DNA of 38,882 nt from CBFCZU01 sp965602635 (GCA_965602635.1 CBFCZU010000008.1:1-38882), one strand, 5' to 3'. Shown: positions 8,256 to 16,681, numbered from the stretch's first letter. Notes: generated by a model not told the origin, from the letters alone. Made by a program: numbers and translations.

Positions 8256-9371
8256 CTACCTGCTCAGCGTTCCTTCCAGCAGCCTGAACCCCAGTTGCGT
8301 CTGGGTGATGATCAACTGGTCGCGGATTATCTTGACCGATCCCTTTCCCATCGGGGCCCACATGTCCTCGCCGATGGACATCTTGATCACCTCGATCAGC
8401 GTGTCGCGGTTTTTCTGTCGCTTCTCGGCCATGCTCTCGTCCCCGCTGGACGTGCCGGTGCTGGAGCTGGTGCGGGTGTCCATGCTCTCGAAAAGCCCCC
8501 CCGTCGCGCCGCCGCCGCTGGAGTCCGTGCCGCTGGTGCCTGTGTCGATCGTCGGGCCCTCGAAGTTGGGCACGGCCACCAGGAGGTCGCCCACGTCGTA
8601 CACGCGGGTGATCGGCTTGCGGTTGAGCACCGCGCCGGTGGCGATCTCCACCACGCCCCTGTCCACCACCCAGTACACGCTGCCCAGCCGGTCGCGCCCG
8701 ACGTTGATCTGATCGAGCACCAGGTCCAGCGCCCTGCCCACGGAGATGTTCGATACCTTGAGCGTCACCGGCGTCTTCTGGCTGATCCCGCTGGCCTCGA
8801 GCGAGCGCCAGTTGACGTGGAAGTTCACACCCGAGATGTCGCGGAAGAAGTCGAGCACCGCCTTGAGGGGGATCTCGTCGAAGCTGATCTCCGCCGCCCC
8901 GCGCCGCCTGGGCGCGCGGCGGGCTACCGTGCCCGGCGCCGCTGGCAGGGCCGCCGCGAACGACGAGCCGCGCCGCAGCAGCACCCGCGCCTGGGTGGAC
9001 ACGTACACCGTCTTGCCCGAAAGGTACCACGCCAGAGGCTTGGCCCTGCGGGCCACCCGGTGCAGTGTCAGGTCCAGCAGCTTCTCGAAGGTGATCTCGC
9101 TGGCCTTGAGCGTCACCAGACTGCTCCGGAAAACGCCCACCGACCGCAGTGCCCGCCAGTCGGCCCGGATGCTCAGACCGGTGAGCTTGGCATAGTGGTC
9201 CAGCGCCTCCGAAAGGGGCATCTTCACCAGGGAGATCTTGGGGATCTCTCCCAGCAGCCGCTTGGCGGGAGTTATCCTGCTGGCGGGGGCTGTGGTGGTT
9301 CTGCCGGCCGGCCCGGCCGCTACCAGCGACGCCGCCAGCAACACCGCTAGACTTGCTTTGATCGTTCGCAT
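8256..9371 (-). CDS. Exported protein with two STN-like (secretin/TonB N-terminal) domains
   Basis: Function unknown. The 371-residue protein starts with a signal peptide (MRTIKASLAVLLAASLVAAG), then two similar units of about 90 residues: the first around LGEIPKISLVKMPLSEALDHY, the second around ISFDEIPLKAVLDFFRDISG. Each has the STN pattern of a short beta strand, a helix with an LxxALxxxA-like face, and a V/I-TLK strand followed by a helix ending in LDLxL. The C-terminal third holds a Gly/Ser/Thr-rich stretch and a conserved VYDVGDLL segment. There is no secretin barrel or TonB-receptor domain. The start at 9371 is supported by GGAGGTGT eight bases upstream, although the frame runs open to 9470. 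It has its own -10 box and leader downstream of pyrD. Confidence 0.7.
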   Translation of the reverse strand: MRTIKASLAVLLAASLVAAGPAGRTTTAPASRITPAKRLLGEIPKISLVKMPLSEALDHYAKLTGLSIRADWRALRSVGVFRSSLVTLKASEITFEKLLDLTLHRVARRAKPLAWYLSGKTVYVSTQARVLLRRGSSFAAALPAAPGTVARRAPRRRGAAEISFDEIPLKAVLDFFRDISGVNFHVNWRSLEASGISQKTPVTLKVSNISVGRALDLVLDQINVGRDRLGSVYWVVDRGVVEIATGAVLNRKPITRVYDVGDLLVAVPNFEGPTIDTGTSGTDSSGGGATGGLFESMDTRTSSSTGTSSGDESMAEKRQKNRDTLIEVIKMSIGEDMWAPMGKGSVKIIRDQLIITQTQLGFRLLEGTLSR

Positions 9372-9468
9372 TGCACACCTCCGCGGGGTGTGGGGGTATG
9401 ACTCCTGGCCGCACCGTCGGAGGGATGTATGACGCCGACGCCCCGGCCGGCCCTGGTGCATCTCATTC

Positions 9469-9474
9469 ATTATA
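9469..9474 (-). promoter_or_regulatory. -10 box for the STN-like gene
   Basis: A perfect TATAAT on the minus strand (9474-9469), with only a weak -35. Transcription from it would give a leader of roughly 90 nt before the ATG at 9371. Confidence 0.4.
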
Positions 9475-9514
9475 TCGTCACCTCTGTCCGTCCGCCAGAG
9501 TTGTTGTGGCGGCG

Positions 9515-10441
9515 TCAGGCCTTCAGCGCTCCTATGATCTCGCCGACGGACTTGTGCCCGTGGCGGCGAAGGTAGTCTTCAATGCCCTCCCGGATGCCCG
9601 CCACGCAGCCGGGGTCCACAAACATCGCCGTACCGATCGCCAGGCCCGTCGCCCCGGCCAGGAGGAACTCGATCGCGTCGCGGGCGAACTGGATTCCGCC
9701 CATGCCGATCACGGGCACGCCGGCGGGTGAGGCGACCTCGGCCCAGACGCGGTGGACCATGTGCACCGCGATGGGGCGTATGGCCGGGCCCGAAAGCCCG
9801 CCCGTGCCGTTGGCGAGGATCGGCCGGCGAGTCTCGACGTCGATCGCCATGGCGGTGAAGGTATTGATCAGGCTCAGGGCGTCGGCGCCGGCCTCGACCG
9901 CCGCCCGCGCCGTCGCCGTGATGTCAGTCACGTTCGGGGAGAGCTTGACGATCAGTATGTTCTTCCGGCACACCTGCCGCAGCGCCGAGGTGATCGCCGA
10001 GACCTGCGCCGGCTCGGTCCCGAACTGTATGCCGCCGCGCTTGACGTTGGGGCAGGAGATGTTCAGCTCCACGCCGCGGACGACGTCCACCTCCTCCAGC
10101 CGCTCGGCCACGGCCACGTAGTCCTCTGCCTGCTCGCCGGCGACGTTGACGAAGACGGGCACCCCCAGCCGCTCCAGCAGGGGCACCTTCTCGGCCAGGA
10201 ACGCCTCCAGCCCGACGTTCGCCATACCGATGGCGTTGAGCATGCCCGCCCGCGTCTCGACCACCCGAGGATACTCGTTGCCCGTGCGGGGCAGCAGCGT
10301 GATGCTCTTGGTGACGAACGCGCCCAGCGACGTCAGGTCAACGAAGTCGGCGTACTCGTCGGCGTACCCGCACGTCCCGGCGGCCGTCATCAGCGGATTC
10401 GCCAGTCGCACGCCCGCGATGTCAACGCTCAGATCAGTCAT
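9515..10441 (-). CDS. pyrD: Dihydroorotate dehydrogenase, class 1B catalytic subunit
   Basis: Oxidises dihydroorotate to orotate in pyrimidine synthesis and passes electrons to PyrK. The 308 residues form a TIM barrel with the class 1 signatures: N-terminal NPLMTAAGTCGY, the lysine in FVTKSITL, the asparagine of MLNAIGMANVG, the catalytic cysteine in NISCPNVK (class 1 enzymes use Cys rather than Ser), the FMN-binding lysine in IVKLSPNV and GMGGIQ near the end. Class 1B is supported by pyrK just upstream on the same strand, 51 bp away. A GGGAAGAATGGA segment serves as ribosome-binding site. After the stop there is a six-base hairpin (9492-9512) without a T run, so a terminator is not convincing. 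Confidence 0.96.
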   Translation of the reverse strand: MTDLSVDIAGVRLANPLMTAAGTCGYADEYADFVDLTSLGAFVTKSITLLPRTGNEYPRVVETRAGMLNAIGMANVGLEAFLAEKVPLLERLGVPVFVNVAGEQAEDYVAVAERLEEVDVVRGVELNISCPNVKRGGIQFGTEPAQVSAITSALRQVCRKNILIVKLSPNVTDITATARAAVEAGADALSLINTFTAMAIDVETRRPILANGTGGLSGPAIRPIAVHMVHRVWAEVASPAGVPVIGMGGIQFARDAIEFLLAGATGLAIGTAMFVDPGCVAGIREGIEDYLRRHGHKSVGEIIGALKA

Positions 10442-10461
10442 TCCATTCTTCCCAGGCGCGA

Positions 10462-10489
10462 CTCTACCCTCTAACCTCTACCCTCTAAC
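10462..10489. repeat. Perfect 2 x 14-bp tandem repeat between pyrK and pyrD
   Basis: The unit CTCTACCCTCTAAC occurs twice without mismatch at 10462-10475 and 10476-10489, filling most of the 51-bp gap between the two operon genes. Base composition is unlike the flanking coding sequence. Confidence 0.85.
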
Positions 10490-10492
10490 CTG

Positions 10493-11455
10493 TCACTCCC
10501 AGACCAGCTCGGCCGCCTCGAACACCGGCCCGTCGGTGCAGGCGAGCTTGTACCGCCATCCTGACGACGAGCCGTCCCTGACCTTGACGACGCATCCCTG
10601 GCAGGTGCCCATCCCGCAGGCCATGTGGCGCTCCAGCGCCAGTTGGCAGGGCATGTGGCGGCGCTGGCAGATCTCTGCGACGGCCTTGAGCATCGGCTCG
10701 GGCCCGCAGGCGTACGCGGCCAGGTCGCCGTCCTGGCCCCGCCGGTCCAGGTAGGCGGCGAAGGCCTCGTGAGCGAAGGCGGCGACGCCCAGCGAACCAT
10801 CGTCGGTGGCCACCACGCTGGCGGCGCCCCGGGCGGCGAACTCGCGGATGCACATCGTCGGGCGTCCCGAGCGGCTCGGGGCCTCGGCCGGGTCGATGCT
10901 CAGCGGCAGCAGCCGCGCCGTCCGCGCGGCGGCGAAGGCGACCACCTCCTTGCCCGCCGCGCCCAGGGCCTCGGCAAGGTACAGCAGCGGCGGTATTCCG
11001 ACTCCGCCGCCGATCAGGACCGCGGCCGGGCGGTCGGGAAGGATCGCGAAACCGTTGCCCAGCGGGCCTGTCAGGCCCACCCCATCGCCGGTCGAGAGAC
11101 CGGCCATCCAGCTCGTGCCCGCGCCGACCACGTGGTGGATGACGTCCAGTTCGGCGGCGCCGTCGTCGCGGTCGCGCCGCCCGGCCAGGCTGAACGGTCT
11201 GCGGAGCAGCGGGCGGCGGCTGAGCAGCTCGTCCCCGGACAGGTTGGGCATCGACCCCGCCGGCCAGTCCGCCTCGACCGCCCCGGGCACAGGCCCGCCC
11301 GCGCCGCAACGGACGTTCACGAACTGACCCGGACGAGACGGCGGAAAGCCCGCCACCTCCAGCACGAGCAGGTAGTGATCCAGGCATATCTGCCGGTTGG
11401 ACAGCACCGACGCCTGAAAGATTCCCCGCGGGCGAGATTCGGCCGGCGTTGCCAT
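10493..11455 (-). CDS. pyrK: Dihydroorotate dehydrogenase electron transfer subunit
   Basis: FAD and [2Fe-2S] subunit that passes electrons from PyrD to NAD. The 320-residue protein has the ferredoxin-reductase layout: an FAD-binding barrel with RRPFSLAG, a NAD-binding domain with GGGVGIPPLLYLAEAL and CGPEPM, and a C-terminal cluster domain with the cysteines of CGMGTCQGC (C-x4-C-x2-C) and a fourth in ACTDGP. Length is somewhat above the usual 250-290, partly from an insert of about 20 residues before RRPFSL. The ATG at 11455 follows AGGATAG, but that same hexamer also scores as a -10 box with a good -35, so the mRNA may be leaderless. pyrD follows after 51 bp. Confidence 0.95.
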   Translation of the reverse strand: MATPAESRPRGIFQASVLSNRQICLDHYLLVLEVAGFPPSRPGQFVNVRCGAGGPVPGAVEADWPAGSMPNLSGDELLSRRPLLRRPFSLAGRRDRDDGAAELDVIHHVVGAGTSWMAGLSTGDGVGLTGPLGNGFAILPDRPAAVLIGGGVGIPPLLYLAEALGAAGKEVVAFAAARTARLLPLSIDPAEAPSRSGRPTMCIREFAARGAASVVATDDGSLGVAAFAHEAFAAYLDRRGQDGDLAAYACGPEPMLKAVAEICQRRHMPCQLALERHMACGMGTCQGCVVKVRDGSSSGWRYKLACTDGPVFEAAELVWE

Positions 11456-11463
11456 CAGCGGCT

Positions 11464-11492
11464 ATCCTAAGCATGCCGTCTGGGCCGGTCAA
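11464..11492 (-). promoter_or_regulatory. Promoter of pyrK-pyrD, leaderless spacing
   Basis: On the minus strand: TTGACC (11492-11487), exactly 17 bp, TAGGAT (11469-11464), then eight bases to the pyrK ATG. One of the best promoters in the window. Confidence 0.6.
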
Positions 11493-11523
11493 CGCTGCCG
11501 CCGCCTGGCCGCGAAGCAAACCG

Positions 11524-11553
11524 TTGCCTGCGTCGTCGTGTCCGTTATACAAT
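11524..11553 (+). promoter_or_regulatory. Promoter of the APC-EIIA permease gene
   Basis: TTGCCT (11524-11529), 18 bp, TACAAT (11548-11553). It predicts a leader of about 100 nt before the ATG at 11665. Divergent from the pyrK promoter in the same 209-bp gap. Confidence 0.5.
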
Positions 11554-11664
11554 TTCCGAGCGAGTTCGCCTCCTCAAGGCGGAACCGCGGCGAGCGGGTG
11601 GCCACGGGGTCCCCGTCGCACCGCCGTGAGGACGTTCGACCGGCCGCACAGGGTGCCCTGGACG

Positions 11665-13557
11665 ATGAGGCTGAAGCGAAAATTGGGGTTCTGGGAGGTG
11701 TTCTGCATCGCGGCCGGCGCCATGATCAGCAGCGGTCTGTTCGTGCTCCCCGGCCAGGCGTTCGAGGTCTGCGGGGCCGCCATCGTGCTCGCCTATGCCT
11801 TGGCTGCGCTGATGGTGATCCCGGCGCTGCTCAGCAAGGCTGAGCTGGCGACGGCCATGCCCAAGAGCGGCGGCGACTACTTCTTCGTGGAGCGGTCGAT
11901 GGGGGCGCTGCCCGGTACGCTGGCCGGCCTGGCGGGCTGGCTGTCCATAGCCCTCAAGAGCGCCTTTGCGATGATCGGCATCGGCGCCTTCGCCCGGCTG
12001 ATCTGGCCGGCGGCCGACGTGCCGTGGGAGTGGGTCGTCAAGGGCGTCGCCGTGAGCGGCTGTGTGGTCTTCGCGGTCCTCAACGTCCTCAGCGTCACGC
12101 TGACCGGGCGCTTCCAGGTCGTCATGGTGGCGGCCCTGCTGGTCGTGCTCGTGCTGTTCGTCGCCTTCGGGGCGCCGAACGTTTCCCAGCACCCGAACTT
12201 CGACAACTTCCTGGCCAAGGGCGGATGGAGCCTTCTGGCGACTTCGGCGCTGGTGTTCGTCTCCTTCGGTGGCCTCACCAAGGCCGCCAGCGTGGCTGAG
12301 GAGGTCCGCAACCCCGGCAGGAACCTGCCCGGGGCGATGTTCCTGGCGTGCTTCGTGGTCGCCGTGTTGTACGTCTTGACCATGCTCGTAATGGTGGGCG
12401 TGACCTCCCCCGGGGAGCTTGTCCCCGGCAGGGCGGGCTACCTCACCCCGCTGAGCGTCGCCGCGGGCAAGTTCCTCGGGCGGGGGGGCGTGATCCTGCT
12501 GTCGGCGGCGGCGATCCTTGCCTTCGTGACCACCGGCAACAGCGGCATTCTGGCGGCCTCCCGGAGCCCGCTGGCGATGAGCCGCGACGGCCTGCTGCCG
12601 GCGGTCTTCCAGAAGGTCTCCAAGCGATTCGGCACCCCGCACGTGGGGGTCATTGTCACCGCCGCCTTCATGATCGTGATGATCCTCTTCCTGAGCATCG
12701 GCGACCTGGTGAAGGTCGCCAGCACCATGAAGCTGATCCTGTTCCTGCTGGTGAACGTGGCGGTGCTGATCATGCGCGGCAGCCGGATTCAGAACTATCG
12801 TCCGCTGTATCGCTGCCCGCTGTTTCCGTGGGTCCAACTGGCGGGGATCGGGCTGTACGCCGGGCTGATCGTGGTGCTGGCGGTGAAGCTCGGTCCGGCG
12901 CCGCTGCTGACCTCGGCGGGCTTCATCCTGATCGGCGTGCTGTGGTACGTGCTTTACGTTCGCCCGCGCGGCAGCCGGGAGAGCGCGCTGCTGTACATGG
13001 TTCGCGGCGTCGTGGCCAAGGAGATCCGCCGCGGCGAGCTGGAGGAGGAGCTGCGGGAGATCGTCCACGAGCGGGACGAGATCATCCATGACCGTTTCGA
13101 CGAGGTCGTCAAGAGCTGCGAGATTCTGGACTTCCCGCGCCAGACCTCGGCCCATGAGGTGTTCGTCCAGGCGGCCGGGCTGCTCGCCGGCCGGCTGGGG
13201 GTCGATCCAAAAGTGCTGCTGGAGAAGTTCAGGGTCCGCGAGGCCGAGTCAAGCACCGTCCTCCAGCCGGGGATGGCGATCCCGCACGTCATCGTGGAAG
13301 GCGAGAAGCTCTTCGACATCGTGCTGGTCCGCTGCCGGGAGGGCATCGTATTCGAGGGCGTGGGCGAGCCGGTGCAGGCGGCCTTCATACTCGTCGGCTC
13401 GCCGGACGAGCGGAACTACCACCTTCGGGCCCTGATGGCCATTGCCCACATCGTGCAGGAGCCGGAGTTCACTCAGCGCTGGCTGACGGCGGGGGACCCC
13501 GAGCACCTGCGCGACCTGCTGCTGCTCTCGGGGCGGCGGCGCCACCACGAGGCCTGA
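11665..13557 (+). CDS. APC-family amino acid permease fused to a PTS EIIA (type 2) domain
   Basis: A probable amino-acid or amine transporter of the inner membrane. From the ATG at 11665 the protein has 630 residues. Residues 1 to about 440 are an APC-fold permease with about 12 helices; the first helix carries the hallmark GAMISSGLFVLPGQ, and FGGLTKAASVAEEVRNPGRNLP is the classic helix 6-loop region. After a charged linker (about 455-490) comes a domain matching PTS EIIA of the fructose/mannitol type, with the phospho-histidine candidate H541 in GMAIPH. Such fusions suggest regulation of transport by PTS phosphorylation state, although no PTS genes are nearby. The frame is open to 11449, but the upstream part is low-complexity with no signal; no clear Shine-Dalgarno is seen. 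The substrate is not deducible. Confidence 0.88.
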   Translation: MRLKRKLGFWEVFCIAAGAMISSGLFVLPGQAFEVCGAAIVLAYALAALMVIPALLSKAELATAMPKSGGDYFFVERSMGALPGTLAGLAGWLSIALKSAFAMIGIGAFARLIWPAADVPWEWVVKGVAVSGCVVFAVLNVLSVTLTGRFQVVMVAALLVVLVLFVAFGAPNVSQHPNFDNFLAKGGWSLLATSALVFVSFGGLTKAASVAEEVRNPGRNLPGAMFLACFVVAVLYVLTMLVMVGVTSPGELVPGRAGYLTPLSVAAGKFLGRGGVILLSAAAILAFVTTGNSGILAASRSPLAMSRDGLLPAVFQKVSKRFGTPHVGVIVTAAFMIVMILFLSIGDLVKVASTMKLILFLLVNVAVLIMRGSRIQNYRPLYRCPLFPWVQLAGIGLYAGLIVVLAVKLGPAPLLTSAGFILIGVLWYVLYVRPRGSRESALLYMVRGVVAKEIRRGELEEELREIVHERDEIIHDRFDEVVKSCEILDFPRQTSAHEVFVQAAGLLAGRLGVDPKVLLEKFRVREAESSTVLQPGMAIPHVIVEGEKLFDIVLVRCREGIVFEGVGEPVQAAFILVGSPDERNYHLRALMAIAHIVQEPEFTQRWLTAGDPEHLRDLLLLSGRRRHHEA

Positions 13558-13585
13558 GGCGGGGCCCCGGGGCGGGGCAGAAAAC

Positions 13586-13614
13586 TTTACCCCCGGCCCG
13601 CGTTCGCGTACAAT
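13586..13614 (+). promoter_or_regulatory. Promoter of pilT
   Basis: TTTACC (13586-13591), 17 bp, TACAAT (13609-13614), just after the permease stop. Leader of about 80 nt to the GTG at 13702. Confidence 0.55.
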
Positions 13615-13701
13615 GTGCCGATTGGCCTGGCGGGGGCGAAGCGTTGCAGGACAGTCCGAGGCGGGCAGGCCCTCGCGCCCCGGCAGGAGAGGAGTGTATC
13701 A

Positions 13702-14856
13702 GTGGCTGTAAAGCGGCGACCGATCGACGAGCACGACCAGCATCCCGGCCGGCACGGCGAGCGCCCCCGGCTGCACGATTACTTCAGCGCCATGGTCAAG
13801 CAGGGCGCCAGCGACCTTCACTTCAAGACCGGCGCGGTGCCACACCTCCGCCTGAGGACCAAGATATTCCCGGTCAAGGGCGAAGCGCTCAGCGGCGACG
13901 AAATCCTCGCCATGGCCAACGAGATTCTCACCGAGCGCCAGCAGGAGTACTTCGCCGAGACCGGCAGCATGGACCTGGCGGAGGAGCTGGAGGGCTCCGA
14001 CCGCTTCCGGATCAACATCTACCGCCAGCGGGGCCAGGTGAGCATAGCCGTCAGGCGGGTGCAGCGGGACATCCCCGACTTCGAGGAGTTGCACCTGCCG
14101 CCGCAACTGGCGCAGATCGCCGGCCCCGGCGCCGGGCTGGTGCTGGTGGCGGGGATGACCGGCGCCGGCAAATCGACCTCCATCGCCTCCATGCTGGAGT
14201 ACATCAACAACACGCGCGCCTGCCACGTCGTCACCATCGAGGACCCGATCGAGTACCTCTACGTGGACAAGAAGTCGCTGATCGACCAGCGCGAGGTGGG
14301 CATCGACGTGCCCGACTTCGCCACCGCCCTGCGCAGCCTCTTCCGCGAGGACCCCGACGTGGTGCTCATCGGCGAGATGCGCGACCGCGAGACCTTCCAG
14401 GCGGCGCTGCAGGCCTCCGAGACCGGGCACCTGGTATTCGGGACGATTCACGCCTCCTCCGCCTCCACGACCATCGGGCGTATCCTCGACCTGTTCGAGA
14501 AGGAATCGCGCGACCTCGCTCGCCAGGCGCTGGCGTTCAACCTGCGGGCGATCATGTGCCAGTCGCTGCTGCCTTGCCTGGTCGAGGGAGTCGACCGGGT
14601 GCCGGCGGTGGAGATCCTGCTGAACAACCCCGCCGCCAGGCAGATGATCGAGGAGGGGCGGGAGTCGGAGCTTGTAGAGGTCATTCGCTCGGCCGAGCAC
14701 GAGGGCATGCAGGAGTTCAACGGCAGCCTGCTGAGCCTGATCGAGAGGGACTTCGTGGACCCGAACGCCGCCTACGAGGCCTCGCACAATCCCGACGAGC
14801 TGAAGATGCTGATGAAGGGTATTTCCGCCTCCCGGACAGGCCGGATGGGGCGGTAG
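13702..14856 (+). CDS. pilT: PilT/PilU-type pilus retraction ATPase
   Basis: Cytoplasmic hexameric ATPase expected to drive type IV pilus retraction. From the GTG at 13702 it has 384 residues; GGAG at 13691-13694 lies seven bases upstream and decides this start over the longer open frame to 13615. An N-terminal PAS-like half (about 30-140, with ASDLHFKTG) precedes the RecA-like core: Walker A GMTGAGKST with K157, Asp-box segment TIEDPIEYLY, Walker B DPDVVLIGEMRD, and His-box TGHLVFGTIHASSA. All catalytic motifs look intact. The C-terminal tail matches PilT/PilU proteins. The next gene, 86 bp on, is a degenerate PilB/GspE relative. No pilin, PilC or PilQ genes are in the window, so the rest of the machine must lie elsewhere. 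Confidence 0.93.
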   Translation: MAVKRRPIDEHDQHPGRHGERPRLHDYFSAMVKQGASDLHFKTGAVPHLRLRTKIFPVKGEALSGDEILAMANEILTERQQEYFAETGSMDLAEELEGSDRFRINIYRQRGQVSIAVRRVQRDIPDFEELHLPPQLAQIAGPGAGLVLVAGMTGAGKSTSIASMLEYINNTRACHVVTIEDPIEYLYVDKKSLIDQREVGIDVPDFATALRSLFREDPDVVLIGEMRDRETFQAALQASETGHLVFGTIHASSASTTIGRILDLFEKESRDLARQALAFNLRAIMCQSLLPCLVEGVDRVPAVEILLNNPAARQMIEEGRESELVEVIRSAEHEGMQEFNGSLLSLIERDFVDPNAAYEASHNPDELKMLMKGISASRTGRMGR

Positions 14857-14942
14857 GGGCGGAGCGTTGAGTTTCGGTTTTTCTGCGCGCCGCCGGCCGG
14901 GGGGCTGGAGGCCCGGCGCCGTATGGTCAGGACGGAGTGTGA

Positions 14943-16586
14943 ATGGGCGAACTGATGGGATTTGAGGCCTTGGCGGCTTTGCCCGAGGGCGAGCCCTTCT
15001 CGCTGGTCAAGGTCCTGGTGATTGTCGTGCTGATGCCCCCCTGGCTCTACGCGGCCAGTTGGACCAACAAGGACGTCCGCGTCGTCCATGCCCCCGAACT
15101 GCTGTGGAGCGCCCTAGTGCTGGGGTCGGGCCTGCTGGGGATGATAATCTGGCTGCTGGTGCCCTGGTTCGTGGTGGGGCTGGTGGTGTACCTGGTCCTG
15201 GCTGGTGGCGCTATAACGGCCTACGTCCAGACCCGCAACAAGCGCGTCGGCCCGAAGGCCCGGGTGTGGACGGCCGAGCACGTCCGGCTGGTCTTGACCC
15301 GCGGCAAGAGCGGGACCGTGGAGCTTGTCGAGCGGCTGAAGCTCTACGACTCCCTGGGCCGGCCCGTTTTTCCGCCCGGTGAGAAGATGGTTGCCGAGCG
15401 CCAGGCCTACAACCTCGCCCAGACCTTCCTGCACGACGTGGTGATGTTCCGGGCCAGCCAGGCGGACCTGGTGGCGGCGGGCGAAAGGGCGGGCGTCCGG
15501 CTGACGGTGGACGGCGTGGCGCAGAAGCGCCCGCCGCTGGACCGCGAGGACGCCGACACGGTTATCGACTTCGTCAAGCAGCTCGCCAGCATGGACGTGA
15601 CCGATCGCCGCCGCCCGCAGAACGGCAAGGTCGCCATCGAGGCCGGGGCCGTGCCGCTGGACATAATGGTATCCACCGCCGGGACCACACAGGGCCAACG
15701 CATGGTGCTGAAGATCGTCCAGGAGGTGGCCAGGACGAACGTGGACGACCTCGGCCTGCCGCAGGACCAGCGCGACAGGCTGGCTGGGCTCTGCGATGCC
15801 AGGCAGGGGCTGATAATCATCTCCGGGCCCGCCACCAGCGGCGTGACCAGCACGCTCTACTCGCTGCTCCGCCTGCAGGACGCCTTCATCAGGCAGCTCG
15901 GCTCCCTGGAGGCCAATCCGTCGGTGGACATGGAGAACCTCACCCAGGTTGCCTACGAGGACCAGGCGGACCTGCCCGACAAGCTGGCGTCGCTGCTGCG
16001 GCGCGACCCGGACATGGTCATGGTGGACGACTGCCATACCCCCCAGGCGGCGAAGATCATTATCGGCGCCGCCGCCGACAAGCTCATCCTGCTCGGCATA
16101 AAGGCCGACAGCAGCCTCCAGGCCCTGGCCAAATGGGTCAAACTGGCCGCCGACAGCCGCCAGCAGGCCGTGGGACTGCTGCGGGCGGTCGCAAACCAGG
16201 TGCTGCTGCGAAAGCTCTGCCCCCAGTGCCGCGAGGCCTTCCGCCCGGCCAAGGACCTGCTGGCCAGGTTGAACCTGCCGGCTGAGAAAATCGACAAGTT
16301 CTACCGCCCGCCCACCAAGCCCCTGACCGACGAGAAGGGCAACCCCATCGTCTGCCCGACCTGCCGTGGCACCGGCTACTACGGGCGGACCGGGGCCTTC
16401 GAGATGCTCGAGATCAACGACGAGATACGCGAGCTGATCCTGAGCAACGCGCCGCTGCAGCGGATCAAGGCCGCCTGCCGAAGGAACAAGATGCTCTACC
16501 TTCAGGAGCAGGCCCTGCGGAAGGTCATCGAAGGCGTCACCGGCATCGAGGAGGTGATCCGCGTCTCCAAGGGCAAGCAGCAGTAG
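14943..16586 (+). CDS. Membrane-anchored GspE/PilB-like protein with degenerate ATPase motifs
   Basis: The 547-residue protein is clearly of the type II/IV secretion ATPase family but looks unable to hydrolyse ATP. Instead of the usual N-terminal GspE domains it begins with about three membrane helices (about residues 20-100). The core then keeps the fold, but Walker A reads GPATSGVTS with V301 where the lysine should be; Walker B reads MVMVDDCHTPQ (D362, D363, C364) where family members have GEIRD; and the TLHTND His-box is replaced by GIKADS. The zinc-finger cysteines are kept (CPQC and CPTC), as is the following GRTGAFEMLEI. Conservation outside the active site argues against a decaying pseudogene. 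It follows pilT and precedes a CvpA-like gene in one direction, so a structural or regulatory role in a pilus/secretion apparatus is my inference. Confidence 0.85.
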   Translation: MGELMGFEALAALPEGEPFSLVKVLVIVVLMPPWLYAASWTNKDVRVVHAPELLWSALVLGSGLLGMIIWLLVPWFVVGLVVYLVLAGGAITAYVQTRNKRVGPKARVWTAEHVRLVLTRGKSGTVELVERLKLYDSLGRPVFPPGEKMVAERQAYNLAQTFLHDVVMFRASQADLVAAGERAGVRLTVDGVAQKRPPLDREDADTVIDFVKQLASMDVTDRRRPQNGKVAIEAGAVPLDIMVSTAGTTQGQRMVLKIVQEVARTNVDDLGLPQDQRDRLAGLCDARQGLIIISGPATSGVTSTLYSLLRLQDAFIRQLGSLEANPSVDMENLTQVAYEDQADLPDKLASLLRRDPDMVMVDDCHTPQAAKIIIGAAADKLILLGIKADSSLQALAKWVKLAADSRQQAVGLLRAVANQVLLRKLCPQCREAFRPAKDLLARLNLPAEKIDKFYRPPTKPLTDEKGNPIVCPTCRGTGYYGRTGAFEMLEINDEIRELILSNAPLQRIKAACRRNKMLYLQEQALRKVIEGVTGIEEVIRVSKGKQQ

Positions 16587-16616
16587 CCGTCCTGGATTCG
16601 CGGCGCGAACATTAGA

Positions 16617-16650
16617 GACTCTCGGCACAGAGGCGCAGAGAGGACAGAGA
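16617..16650. repeat. CACAGAG-type repeat fragment
   Basis: Three to four copies of an (A/G)CAGAG-like unit spaced about nine bases apart, in the gap before the CvpA-like gene. The same motif forms the ends of the larger element at 34417-34618. Confidence 0.5.
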
Positions 16651-16681
16651 ATTAGGAATTGCCTGACCGGAGAATGATTCG

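Noticed and set aside
7905..9350. Long plus-strand frame across queD and the STN-like gene
   Set aside because: Composite shadow of two genes in different phases; no recognisable domain.
9489..9514. Hairpin after pyrD as a terminator
   Set aside because: Stem is only six base pairs and lacks the T run on the minus strand.
11449..11664. N-terminal extension of the permease frame
   Set aside because: Low-complexity residues across the divergent promoter region; the permease fold starts just after the ATG at 11665.
13558..13585. GC-rich palindrome after the permease as a terminator
   Set aside because: The GGGGCCCC symmetry is part of a low-complexity G/C run and no T run follows; pilT promoter overlaps the next bases.
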